Shown here: in pieces, positions 1 through 7,389 of the stretch
Layout: the number at the start of each line of letters is the position of its first letter
Numbering within the stretch: the stretch's first letter is position 1
Assembly (NCBI RefSeq): GCF_001423905.1
Contig: NZ_LMPQ01000001.1
Location: 737,829-801,828, forward strand
Direction of reading: 5' to 3'
DNA: 64,000 nt
Source: Frigoribacterium sp. Leaf186
Lineage (GTDB): Bacteria > Actinomycetota > Actinomycetes > Actinomycetales > Microbacteriaceae
Position numbers and translations under genes: made by a program
The notes under the pieces: model-generated
The model's input: only the letters and a program-made list of their open reading frames with translations
Told to the model about the DNA's origin: nothing
Databases searched by the model: none

Positions 1-464
1 GCCTCGGAACCCAGGAGGCGCGGGCCGGCGAACCCCGCCGCTCGCCCGTCGAGGGTGGGCACCGTCTCGTCGAGCGCCATCGAGCCGAAGATGCGCTGGT
101 CGACGAAGGCCAGCCGGACCGCCCCGAGGGAGGGGCTCTCGACGTCGAGGCGGATGCGCATGAGGCGGTCGGGCTCGGCGTCACGGCTGCGCAGCAGCAC
201 CTGCCCGCTCATGCCCAGGTGCGCCACGAGCGCCAGCGGCTGCTCGTGCGGCTCGGCCGGCTCGAACGGGAACCAGAGGAACTTGCCCCGGCGGACGGCC
301 GAGTCGATCGTGCCGCCGACGAGGCGGTCGACGAAGTCGTCGCTCGGGCCGCGGTGCCGCTTGAGCGAGCGCTGGTCGAGGACGTCGACCGCCGTCACCA
401 CGGCACCGGCCACGACGGGGTGCAACCCCGCGCGGACGACCTCGACCTCGGGCAGCTCGGGCAC
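1..464 (-). CDS. mutM: Formamidopyrimidine-DNA glycosylase MutM (Fpg), 3' part outside window
   Basis: Base-excision repair glycosylase/AP lyase that removes oxidised purines such as 8-oxoguanine. The reading frame starts at a GTG (464) and begins V-PELPEVE. After removal of the initiator this gives the N-terminal Pro-Glu pair that is the catalytic dyad of Fpg. RRGKF near residue 60 carries the conserved lysine, and HLGMSGQ follows. About 154 codons are visible; the H2TH and zinc-finger parts lie beyond the edge. The GTG starts 2 bp after the rnc stop, so it is translated as the last visible gene of the rpmF-rnc-mutM series. No alternative start gives the PELPEVE N-terminus. Confidence 0.93.
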   Translation of the reverse strand, partial: MPELPEVEVVRAGLHPVVAGAVVTAVDVLDQRSLKRHRGPSDDFVDRLVGGTIDSAVRRGKFLWFPFEPAEPHEQPLALVAHLGMSGQVLLRSRDAEPDRLMRIRLDVESPSLGAVRLAFVDQRIFGSMALDETVPTLDGRAAGFAGPRLLGSE

Positions 465-466
465 GG

Positions 467-1219
467 TCAGTCGGACGACGCGGCGGCGCGACGTGCGGCC
501 GCGACCCCGGCGGCCGAGGCGTTCAGGGTCGTCCAGGCCTCGAGGGCCGCGGCCATCTCGGCCTGCTTCTTGCTGCTGCCCGACCCCTCGGCGACACCCT
601 GTTCGTCACCCAGGGCGACGACGGCGTGGAACCGCTTGTCGTGGTCGGGGCCGCTGTCGGTCACCGAGTACGACGGCATGCCACGCCCGAGGGCGGCGGC
701 GAGCTCTTGCAGGCTCGTCTTCGGGTCCATCGCGGCGCCGAAGCGGTCGGGGTCGACGAGCAGCGGTGCGACGAGCCGGAGCACCAGCGCGGTCGCGGCC
801 TCGCCCCCGGCCTCGAGGTAGGTCGCACCGATGATCGCCTCGACGGTGTCGGCGAGGATCGAGTGCTTGTCGCGCCCACCCGTCAGTTCTTCGCCGCGGC
901 CCAGCCGCAGGTGCGGGCCGAGCCCGACGATGCGGGCGACCTCGGCCAACGCCACGGTGCTCACGAGACTCGCCCGACGCTTGGCGAGGTCACCCTCGTC
1001 GAGGTCGGGGTTCTCGGTGAAGAGCATGACCGTGACGGCCTGCCCGAGGATCGAGTCGCCGAGGAACTCGAGGCGTTCGTTGTTGCCGACGCCGCCGTGC
1101 TCGTACGAGTACGACCGGTGGGTGAGCGCCTGGTCGATCAGGTCGTCGCTCAACTCGATCTGCAGCCGGGACAAGAGAACAGCCCGGTCGGCACCAGGGC
1201 TCGACTCGGGCTGACTCAT
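467..1219 (-). CDS. rnc: Ribonuclease III
   Basis: Double-strand-specific endoribonuclease for rRNA and mRNA processing, 250 residues (typical 220-250). The RNase III signature NERLEFLGDS lies at about residues 47-56 and the second catalytic acidic cluster DTVEAIIGA around 120. A C-terminal double-stranded-RNA-binding domain (about 165-232) ends in the GSSKKQAEMAAA helix. The ATG at 1219 (MSQPESS) was chosen because the longer open frame upstream runs back over rpmF. It sits 37 bp after rpmF and 2 bp before mutM. The DUF177-rpmF-rnc-mutM order is common in bacteria and supports one transcript. Confidence 0.96.
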   Translation of the reverse strand: MSQPESSPGADRAVLLSRLQIELSDDLIDQALTHRSYSYEHGGVGNNERLEFLGDSILGQAVTVMLFTENPDLDEGDLAKRRASLVSTVALAEVARIVGLGPHLRLGRGEELTGGRDKHSILADTVEAIIGATYLEAGGEAATALVLRLVAPLLVDPDRFGAAMDPKTSLQELAAALGRGMPSYSVTDSGPDHDKRFHAVVALGDEQGVAEGSGSSKKQAEMAAALEAWTTLNASAAGVAAARRAAASSD

Positions 1220-1256
1220 GCGCTCACCGCGAGGGTGGACGGGTTCACGTCGGTGA

Positions 1257-1460
1257 TCAGACGTCGGCGACCTTGCGGCCCTTGTACTCCATGTACAGGG
1301 CGGTGCCGGCGCTGTCTTCGACGACCTTGGCACGGTGCGGGAGGCTGTAGGTGACCTTGCCGTTCTCGATCGTCTTGACGAGCTGGACCGGCGTGGCCTT
1401 CCACTGCGAACGACGAGCGTGCGTGTTGGAGCGTGACTGCTTGCGCTTCGGGACGGCCAT
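1257..1460 (-). CDS. rpmF: 50S ribosomal protein bL32
   Basis: Small large-subunit ribosomal protein, 67 residues. The N-terminus [20 protein letters not shown] is the standard bL32 opening (basic, PKRK...R.RR..W). The zinc-binding cysteines found in some L32 forms are absent, so this is the Cys-minus variant. The purine-rich stretch gagagaagagaaaccc before the ATG acts as a weak ribosome-binding site. It lies between the DUF177 gene and rnc on the same strand; DUF177 (YceD) genes are classically adjacent to rpmF. Confidence 0.97.
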   Translation of the reverse strand: MAVPKRKQSRSNTHARRSQWKATPVQLVKTIENGKVTYSLPHRAKVVEDSAGTALYMEYKGRKVADV

Positions 1461-1480
1461 GGGTTTCTCTTCTCTCTGTC

Positions 1481-1498
1481 GGCACCCTCACGGGTGCC
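1481..1498 (-). other. Small hairpin between the DUF177 gene and rpmF
   Basis: GGCACCC and GGGTGCC (7-bp stem, 4-nt loop) lie in the 71-bp spacer just upstream of the rpmF ribosome-binding site. There is no T-tract on the minus strand. It looks more like an mRNA processing or stability element than a terminator. Its role is inferred only from position. Confidence 0.35.
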
Positions 1499-1531
1499 TG
1501 GGTCTGACGATGGTGGGTGACGCGGTGGTGT

Positions 1532-2119
1532 TCAGTGCTGCTCGTCGGCCGGGCGCTGGTCGTCGTGACCGGTGCCCTGTGACGTGCCGTCGGCGGGTGC
1601 CGATTCAGCCTGGAACCCTGCCAGGGCCGACCAACGGGGGTCGGCGATCTCGCGGGGTTGGTAGTCGGGGATGTCGTCCACACGCTCGCCCGTTTCGGGG
1701 TCGAGGCCCGGACAATCCGGCCGACAGACCGGCTGGAAGGGCAGTGACAGAACCACTGCGTCTCTGACCACGGGTTCAAGATCCACGTGATCGTCTTGAA
1801 CTTGATAGTCAAAAGCTTCGTCGACATCGTACGCGAAAACCTCGGCGAAATCGACTTCGACGGGCTCGGAGATGTCGCGCAGGCACCGGCTGCACTCGCC
1901 GACCGCCGTGCCCGACACGTGGGCGGACACCAGGATGCCGTCGTGCAGCCCCTCGAGCTTGACGTCGATCGCGATCTCGGCGCCCTTCGGCACCGAGATC
2001 TGCCCCTCGCCGAGCTTCTCGGGCACGACGACGTCGAGCTCGTGCTCGCGCATCTCGCCCGGACGGTGCACGAGGTCGAACACCGGGACGGTGTAGGGGG
2101 TCTGGGTGAAATGAGGCAC
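1532..2119 (-). CDS. DUF177 (YceD-like) protein
   Basis: Protein of the DUF177/YceD family, 195 residues, a family genetically linked to ribosomal protein L32 and 23S rRNA metabolism. Two cysteine pairs, ECSRC (about 75-79) and CRPDC (about 134-138), fit a metal-binding knuckle, as in other actinobacterial members. The C-terminus is a polar tail. The GTG start (2119) gives M-PHFTQTPY. No Shine-Dalgarno is seen, but a TAAACT -10 box lies 8 nt upstream, suggesting a leaderless message. It follows the transglutaminase gene after 11 bp but probably has its own promoter. Confidence 0.88.
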   Translation of the reverse strand: MPHFTQTPYTVPVFDLVHRPGEMREHELDVVVPEKLGEGQISVPKGAEIAIDVKLEGLHDGILVSAHVSGTAVGECSRCLRDISEPVEVDFAEVFAYDVDEAFDYQVQDDHVDLEPVVRDAVVLSLPFQPVCRPDCPGLDPETGERVDDIPDYQPREIADPRWSALAGFQAESAPADGTSQGTGHDDQRPADEQH

Positions 2120-2127
2120 GAGGAGGG

Positions 2128-2133
2128 AGTTTA
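2128..2133 (-). promoter_or_regulatory. -10 box (TAAACT) for the DUF177-rpmF-rnc-mutM unit
   Basis: TAAACT matches the actinobacterial TANNNT -10 consensus and ends 8 nt before the GTG at 2119, the spacing of a leaderless transcript. Its first three bases are the TAA stop codon of the upstream transglutaminase gene. No clear -35 box is visible. Confidence 0.5.
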
Positions 2134-4443
2134 CGCCGTCGAACCGGACGTCGCCTCCGTGCCGCCGACGAGCGATCGCGGTGCGATCGTCGCCGCGACG
2201 CGCTGGCCGGGGGACGAGGAGGCGCGGAGCCCGTCGATCACGCGACGCGCGTCCGCCTGCACCCGGCCGGCCGCGGGCTGGGCACCGAAGCGCTCCGCCT
2301 GCAGGGCGTCGAGCAGCGCGGACGTCGCGACCCGCGCCTCCTGGACCCTGGCCCCTCGAACCCTCGACGTGCGGACGGGCGTCGACGCCGGGGCGGCGCC
2401 GTCGGCCCCGAGCCGCGCGAGCAGGAGGTCGGCGACGGCCGGCGGCGTGAGACCCGACGTCACGGGCACGCCGAGGTCGCGGGCCGTGTCGACGACCTCG
2501 TGCCAGGCGTGGAGCGCGAGGTCGGGCGGGGCGGCGGACAACCGGCGGCGCCGACGACCGGCCCGCAGGCCGGAGGGCACGACCAGGCCAGCGAGCAGCA
2601 GGGCGGCGAGCAGCGACAGGGCGATCGACGGAACCGGGCCGACCCCCGTGCCCGCGCCGGACGCCCCCGACGTCGGGGTGGCGCTCGCGCCCGGGGCCGC
2701 CGTCGTCGGAGCAGTCGTCGCCGAGGGCCCCGTGCTGGCCTCGGGAGCCGTGCTGGCGTCGTCCGAGGGGACGTCGCTCGGTTCGACGCCGGTCTGCTGC
2801 AGGTACTGCTGGGGGGCGCCGAGCCCGACGGTCGGCTCGAACGGCACCCAGCCGAGGCCGGCGAAGTACAGCTCGGGCCAGGTGTGGAGGTCGTCGCTGC
2901 TGACCTGGAACGCCGCGTCGTCACCGACGCCCTGGAGGTTGCCCGGCAAGAAGCCGACGGCCACGCGCGACGGGATGCCGAGCGTGCGGGCCATGACCGC
3001 CATGGCCGAGGCGAAGTGCACGCAGTAGCCGCTCTTCACCTGCAGGAAGGTCTCGATCGCGTCGAGGCCGCTGCCGTCGTAGCCGCGGTCGACGGGCGTG
3101 TCTTCCGAGTACGTGAAGTCGCCGTCGCGGAAGTAGTCCTGCAGCTCGACGGCGGCGTCGAACGGGTTGGCGGCCCCGGTGGTCACCTGGGCCGCGAGGT
3201 CGATGACGCTCTGCGGCACCTCGTCGACCGAGAGGTAGGCCGTCATGTCGGGCCCCGCGTCGTCGAGCGAGGCGACGACCTGTTCAGGGCTCGGGTCGAC
3301 CGGGCGGCTCGTCACCTCGTACTCGAGCCCCTGGGTGCCCTCGGAGTCGCTGCGCACCGTGACGCCGCTCTCGTCGACGAACCGCCACTGGTCGTCGAGT
3401 CCCTCGATGCTCGTGGGCGGGACGGGAACCGGCAGGTAGGGGCTGCGGAGGGCGCCGACGGTCACGTCGGTGACGACGTCCCGTCGCGCGGTGCCCGGGT
3501 CGATGCCGGGCGCGTCGGGCAGGGCGTCGAGGGTGTTCAGGGGGTCGAGCTGCACGTCGGCGGGGCTCCAGGTCCGGCCAGAGAAGTCGACGAGGTCGAC
3601 GAGCTTCAGGTACTGGCCCTGCGCGTCGTCGGTGCGGTACGAGAGGACGGTCACCGGCGCCCCGCGGCGCAGGTCGTCACCGAGGTCGATGATCGGGTTC
3701 ACCCCGGTGGCGAGGCCCGTGCCGGTGCCCGACCCGGTCAGCGGCGCCACGCCCGACAGCGGGACGACGGCCGTCAGCAGGCCCGCGACGGCCACCGACG
3801 CCGCGGCGCCGACGAGACCCGCCCGCGACGGCCGACGGCCGGTCGACACCATGAGCAGCACCAGGTAGGCCAGCACCGTCGCCACGACCCAGGGCCAGCT
3901 CGTGGCGACGTTCGGCACGAAGGTCGGCACGGCCAGCACGAGCGCCGGGAAGAGCCCGGTCATCACGGTCAGCTGCCCGACGCTCGACAGCAGGTCGGTG
4001 ACGACGGCGACGACGAGCACCGAGAGGGCGACCGTGACGAGCAGCCCGTCGTTGACCTCGACCGGTGCCGACCCGTCGACGATGGCGGCGTTTGCCTGCG
4101 CCGAGAGCTCGGGGAGGCGCGCGAAGGTCGCTCCGGTCGGGACGACGCCCAGCAGGGCCGTGCCCCCCGAGGCGAAGGCCGTCGTGACGAGGGCCCCGGC
4201 GACGGCTCCGACGACGACGCCCACCCACGACGCCGTGCCCAGGGCACGGAGGACCAGTGAGGCGCCGAGCACGACGCCGGCGACGACGGCGCCGGCCACC
4301 CACCAGCCGACCCCGACGAACACCGGGTGCAGGCTGGCCAGCGAGAGGACGAGGACGAGCCAGAGCAGCACCGAGGTCTGCCACCGGGCCGTGGCTCCCG
4401 GCACCGCTCCGAAGAACCCCACGCGAGGCGACGGGTCAGTCAT
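2131..4443 (-). CDS. TgpA-like membrane transglutaminase (DUF3488/DUF4129 type)
   Basis: Large membrane protein of about 770 residues. A cluster of about six hydrophobic helices fills roughly residues 15-215. An extracytoplasmic region with a transglutaminase-like core (about 390-560) contains the SGYCVHFASA cysteine motif and the HTWPEL histidine motif. A Pro/Thr/Ala/Ser-rich linker (about 565-620), one more transmembrane helix and a DUF4129-like tail follow. The ATG at 4443 was preferred over an upstream GTG (4458) because CAGGAG lies 7 nt before it. It overlaps the DUF58 stop in ATGACTGA. With its DUF58 and MoxR neighbours it forms a widespread trio of unsettled function, possibly envelope protein cross-linking or processing. 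Confidence 0.88.
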   Translation of the reverse strand: MTDPSPRVGFFGAVPGATARWQTSVLLWLVLVLSLASLHPVFVGVGWWVAGAVVAGVVLGASLVLRALGTASWVGVVVGAVAGALVTTAFASGGTALLGVVPTGATFARLPELSAQANAAIVDGSAPVEVNDGLLVTVALSVLVVAVVTDLLSSVGQLTVMTGLFPALVLAVPTFVPNVATSWPWVVATVLAYLVLLMVSTGRRPSRAGLVGAAASVAVAGLLTAVVPLSGVAPLTGSGTGTGLATGVNPIIDLGDDLRRGAPVTVLSYRTDDAQGQYLKLVDLVDFSGRTWSPADVQLDPLNTLDALPDAPGIDPGTARRDVVTDVTVGALRSPYLPVPVPPTSIEGLDDQWRFVDESGVTVRSDSEGTQGLEYEVTSRPVDPSPEQVVASLDDAGPDMTAYLSVDEVPQSVIDLAAQVTTGAANPFDAAVELQDYFRDGDFTYSEDTPVDRGYDGSGLDAIETFLQVKSGYCVHFASAMAVMARTLGIPSRVAVGFLPGNLQGVGDDAAFQVSSDDLHTWPELYFAGLGWVPFEPTVGLGAPQQYLQQTGVEPSDVPSDDASTAPEASTGPSATTAPTTAAPGASATPTSGASGAGTGVGPVPSIALSLLAALLLAGLVVPSGLRAGRRRRRLSAAPPDLALHAWHEVVDTARDLGVPVTSGLTPPAVADLLLARLGADGAAPASTPVRTSRVRGARVQEARVATSALLDALQAERFGAQPAAGRVQADARRVIDGLRASSSPGQRVAATIAPRSLVGGTEATSGSTA

Positions 4444-5764
4444 CGAGCACTCCTGCACGGGCGATCAGTCGTCCGACGTCGTCGCTCGAGTCGGCCTCCA
4501 CGACCCGCCACCCGGCGTCGACGAGTGCCCCGGCCACCTCGTCCGGGGTCAACACGGGACCGGCCGCGCGGTCGGCGCCGTCCGTCGCCCGGGCCGGGCG
4601 CGAGGTGAGGCCGGTGCCGAGCGGCAGGGCGGGCGTCACCACGACGGCCACGGCCGACGACCCGACGGCCCGCGAGGCGACGAGCAGGTCGAGCTCGAAC
4701 CGCCTGAGGCCCGACACGACGGCGACCACGGGTTCGCGGGGCGACGGAGCGGGCGCGGGCGCACCGAGCTCGTCGTCGAGGCGGAGGTCGGCGAGGTCGT
4801 CGAGGAAGACCGTCGTCGAGTCGGGGTCGTGCCGGGCGACGAGCGACCCGTCGGGCGTGGCGAGGACGGTGAGCGACCCGGCGTGCCCGACCTCGACCGC
4901 CACCGTCGCGGCGAACGACACCGCCCATTCGAAGGCGTCGCTGACGAGCGGGATCGTCGGCGCCGCGGCCGTCGACCGGAAGCCGCTCGAGGGCGGCACC
5001 GTCGGCCGGGCGTCCGACCATCCCTCGGCCGCGACCGCGATCACCACCCGGGCGCTCGGCAGGCCGTGCTGCTCCTCCTGCCGGACCATCAGTTCGCCGT
5101 GGCGGGCCGTCGCCTTCCAGTGGACGCGTCGCATCGGGTCGCCCCGGCGGTACTCCCGGGTGACGGGGTCGTCGTCGCCACCGGCCAGGCTGTGCTCCCG
5201 CTGTCGCCGCGAGCCGTCGCCCAGCGCCCGCGACTCGCGACCGAGGCCGACCTCGACCACCTCGGGCACGACGACGAACTCGGCCGCACCGTCGGCGACG
5301 ACGCGTCGTCGGGCGACGCCGTACGACTCGACCAGGTCGACGTGCAGCGGCCCGATGCGGTGGCGTCCGCGCGGCAGGTCGTGGTGGCGGAAGACCGCCG
5401 AGGAGGCGCGCCCCGGCACGAGCAGGACGGCTGCGGCCTCGGAGTCGGCAAGGCGCCCGAAGGGCAGCTGCTCGCGGACCCGCACCGTGCCGGAGGTCCG
5501 GCTGCCGCGGGGCAGCACCGACACCGTCTCGACGGCGGACCAGCCGGCCACGCCACGGTCGGGCGAGAAGCGACGGGCGACCCGGACGTCGACCATGCGG
5601 AACAGCAACGACACGGTGACGGCAACGGTCAGCACGACGAGCGTCGTGCCGGCGAAGACGAGCGCCGGCGCCTGGAGCAGCCAGCCCACGAGCACGACGA
5701 GCACGCCGCCGGCGAGCACGCCGACGCCCCGGCCGGTCGGCCTGGGGACCCCACCCCGCTTCAC
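4436..5764 (-). CDS. DUF58 domain protein
   Basis: 442-residue membrane-anchored protein. Two adjacent hydrophobic helices occupy about residues 15-55. The DUF58 signature YRRGDPMRRVHWKATARHG is clear in the middle, and a von Willebrand A-like remainder follows. The GTG at 5764 (V-KRGGVPRP) lies 2 bp after the moxR stop; longer upstream reading overlaps moxR and looks like shadow sequence. DUF58 proteins are nearly always encoded beside MoxR ATPases and are thought to be their clients or adaptors. The next gene, the transglutaminase, starts inside its last codons. Confidence 0.9.
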   Translation of the reverse strand: MKRGGVPRPTGRGVGVLAGGVLVVLVGWLLQAPALVFAGTTLVVLTVAVTVSLLFRMVDVRVARRFSPDRGVAGWSAVETVSVLPRGSRTSGTVRVREQLPFGRLADSEAAAVLLVPGRASSAVFRHHDLPRGRHRIGPLHVDLVESYGVARRRVVADGAAEFVVVPEVVEVGLGRESRALGDGSRRQREHSLAGGDDDPVTREYRRGDPMRRVHWKATARHGELMVRQEEQHGLPSARVVIAVAAEGWSDARPTVPPSSGFRSTAAAPTIPLVSDAFEWAVSFAATVAVEVGHAGSLTVLATPDGSLVARHDPDSTTVFLDDLADLRLDDELGAPAPAPSPREPVVAVVSGLRRFELDLLVASRAVGSSAVAVVVTPALPLGTGLTSRPARATDGADRAAGPVLTPDEVAGALVDAGWRVVEADSSDDVGRLIARAGVLDD

Positions 5765-5766
5765 GG

Positions 5767-6795
5767 TCAGCGCGCGTCGGCCGGGTCGCCGAGCGGCACG
5801 GCGGTCCGTTCGACGACCTCGGCGACGAGGTCGTACGCGGCCGAGACGGCTCCGGCACCCGCCCGACCGGCGAGGATCACGCGGTGCCCGAGGACGGGAC
5901 CGCTGAGGGCGTCGACGTCGTCGGGGACGACGTAGCCACGGCCGTTCAGCGCGGCCCACGACTTGGCGGCCCGCATCAGCTGCAGCGTCGCCCGGGGGCT
6001 CGCCCCGAGACGGACGTCGGGGTGCACCCGGGTCGCCTGGACGATGCGGACGGCGTACTCCTCGACGGCCTGCGCCGTGTAGACGGTGCGCACCGCCGCG
6101 ATCATGCGGGTGAGCTCGTCGAGGGAGACGAGCGGGCGCAGGACGTCGAGCGGGCTGACGCGCTCGCGCTGCTGCAGCATGCGCAGCTCGCTGCGGGCGT
6201 CCGGGTAGCCGAGCGAGATGCGGGCCATGAAGCGGTCGCGCTGCGCTTCGGGCAGGTTGTAGGTGCCCTCCATCTCGACCGGGTTCTGCGTCGCCACGAC
6301 GAGGAACGGTGAGGGCAGCGGGTGGGTGATGCCGTCGACGGTGACCTGGCGCTCCTCGAGGCTCTCGAGCAGGGCCGACTGCGTCTTGGGCGAGGCCCGG
6401 TTGATCTCGTCACCGATGACCACGTTCGCGAAGACGGGGCCGGGCTTGAACTCGAACCCGCCGCTCTGCCGGTCGTAGACCGAGACGCCCGTGATGTCGC
6501 TCGGCAGGAGGTCGGGGGTGAACTGGATGCGCGTGACCGTGGCGTCGACCGCCTTGGCCAGGGCGCGGGCGAGCTGGGTCTTGCCGACGCCGGGGACGTC
6601 CTCGATCAGGAGGTGCCCTTCGGCCAGCAGCACGGTCAGCGCGGTCGAGATGGCGCCGTCCTTGCCGTCGATGACGGTGGCGACGGCCTCGAGGATGCCC
6701 CGGGCCCGCTGCTGGACCTCGTCGAGCGACATCTCGGGCCCGGCCCCGGCAGCTCGGACGGCGGGGTCGACGGTCGGGTCGTTGGTCGTGGTCAT
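5767..6795 (-). CDS. MoxR-family AAA+ ATPase
   Basis: 342-residue AAA+ ATPase of the MoxR group, chaperone-like enzymes acting with DUF58/VWA partners. Walker A is GVGKTQ (about 68-73) after HLLIEDVP. Walker B is VVIGDEINRA, where most homologues read LLADEINR. Sensor 1 is ATQNP, followed by LPEAQRDRF and a C-terminal lid. Upstream GAGGA at about 8 nt supports the ATG. It is the first gene of the moxR-DUF58-transglutaminase operon, 29 bp downstream of coaD. Confidence 0.94.
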   Translation of the reverse strand: MTTTNDPTVDPAVRAAGAGPEMSLDEVQQRARGILEAVATVIDGKDGAISTALTVLLAEGHLLIEDVPGVGKTQLARALAKAVDATVTRIQFTPDLLPSDITGVSVYDRQSGGFEFKPGPVFANVVIGDEINRASPKTQSALLESLEERQVTVDGITHPLPSPFLVVATQNPVEMEGTYNLPEAQRDRFMARISLGYPDARSELRMLQQRERVSPLDVLRPLVSLDELTRMIAAVRTVYTAQAVEEYAVRIVQATRVHPDVRLGASPRATLQLMRAAKSWAALNGRGYVVPDDVDALSGPVLGHRVILAGRAGAGAVSAAYDLVAEVVERTAVPLGDPADAR

Positions 6796-6824
6796 CGCGT
6801 CGTCCTCGGTCGGGTGGGTCGGGG

Positions 6825-7307
6825 TCAGGTGGTGCTGAGGTACGCGGCGACGGCCTCGGGCACGTAGGGCGAGACGTCGCCGCCGAGCGACGCGACCTGG
6901 CGGACCAGCGAGCTCGAGACGTGCGCGTGGGCGGGGTCGGGCAGGAGGAACACGGTCTCGACGCCGGCCAGGCTGCGGTTCATGATCGCCATCGGGGTCT
7001 CGTACGCGACGTCGACCTGGGAGCGGATGCCCTTGACCAGCACGCTCGCGCCGACCTCGGTGCAGTAGTCGACGAGCAACCCGACGCTCCAGCTGTGCAC
7101 CGTGACGGTGTCGGGCAGACCCGCTGCCCTGAGGGAGTCGCCGAGCAGCGAGACCCGCTGCGCCAGCGGCAGCAGGGCGCTCTTCTCGGGGTTGTGCACC
7201 ACGAGGACGTGGACCTCGTCGAAGATGTTGGCGGCCCGGGCGATCACGTCGACGTGACCGAGGGTCACGGGGTCGAACGAACCCGGGACGACGGCGATCC
7301 TGCTCAT
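6825..7307 (-). CDS. coaD: Pantetheine-phosphate adenylyltransferase
   Basis: Converts 4'-phosphopantetheine and ATP to dephospho-CoA, the penultimate step of coenzyme A synthesis, in the cytosol. 160 residues, normal length. The nucleotidyltransferase motif [10 protein letters not shown] (about 9-18), the KGIR loop, and the SSSLVR-x5-GGDVSPYVP segment that binds the ATP phosphates are all present. A TACAGT -10 box 6 nt before the ATG suggests leaderless transcription. Confidence 0.97.
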   Translation of the reverse strand: MSRIAVVPGSFDPVTLGHVDVIARAANIFDEVHVLVVHNPEKSALLPLAQRVSLLGDSLRAAGLPDTVTVHSWSVGLLVDYCTEVGASVLVKGIRSQVDVAYETPMAIMNRSLAGVETVFLLPDPAHAHVSSSLVRQVASLGGDVSPYVPEAVAAYLSTT

Positions 7308-7313
7308 CCGGTC

Positions 7314-7319
7314 ACTGTA
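7314..7319 (-). promoter_or_regulatory. -10 box of coaD (leaderless)
   Basis: TACAGT (TANNNT) with a 6-nt spacer to the coaD ATG. No Shine-Dalgarno sequence is present. Confidence 0.55.
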
Positions 7320-7389
7320 TCCCGCCGACCCCGGACGGACACCCAGGCCGGACCCACCGTCGAGGACACGTCACGCATCGTCTGCCGGC

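Noticed and set aside
3902-5935. Long plus-strand frame opposite the transglutaminase and DUF58 genes
   Set aside because: Antisense shadow of GC-rich coding sequence; low-complexity Arg/Ser/Thr translation with no domain.
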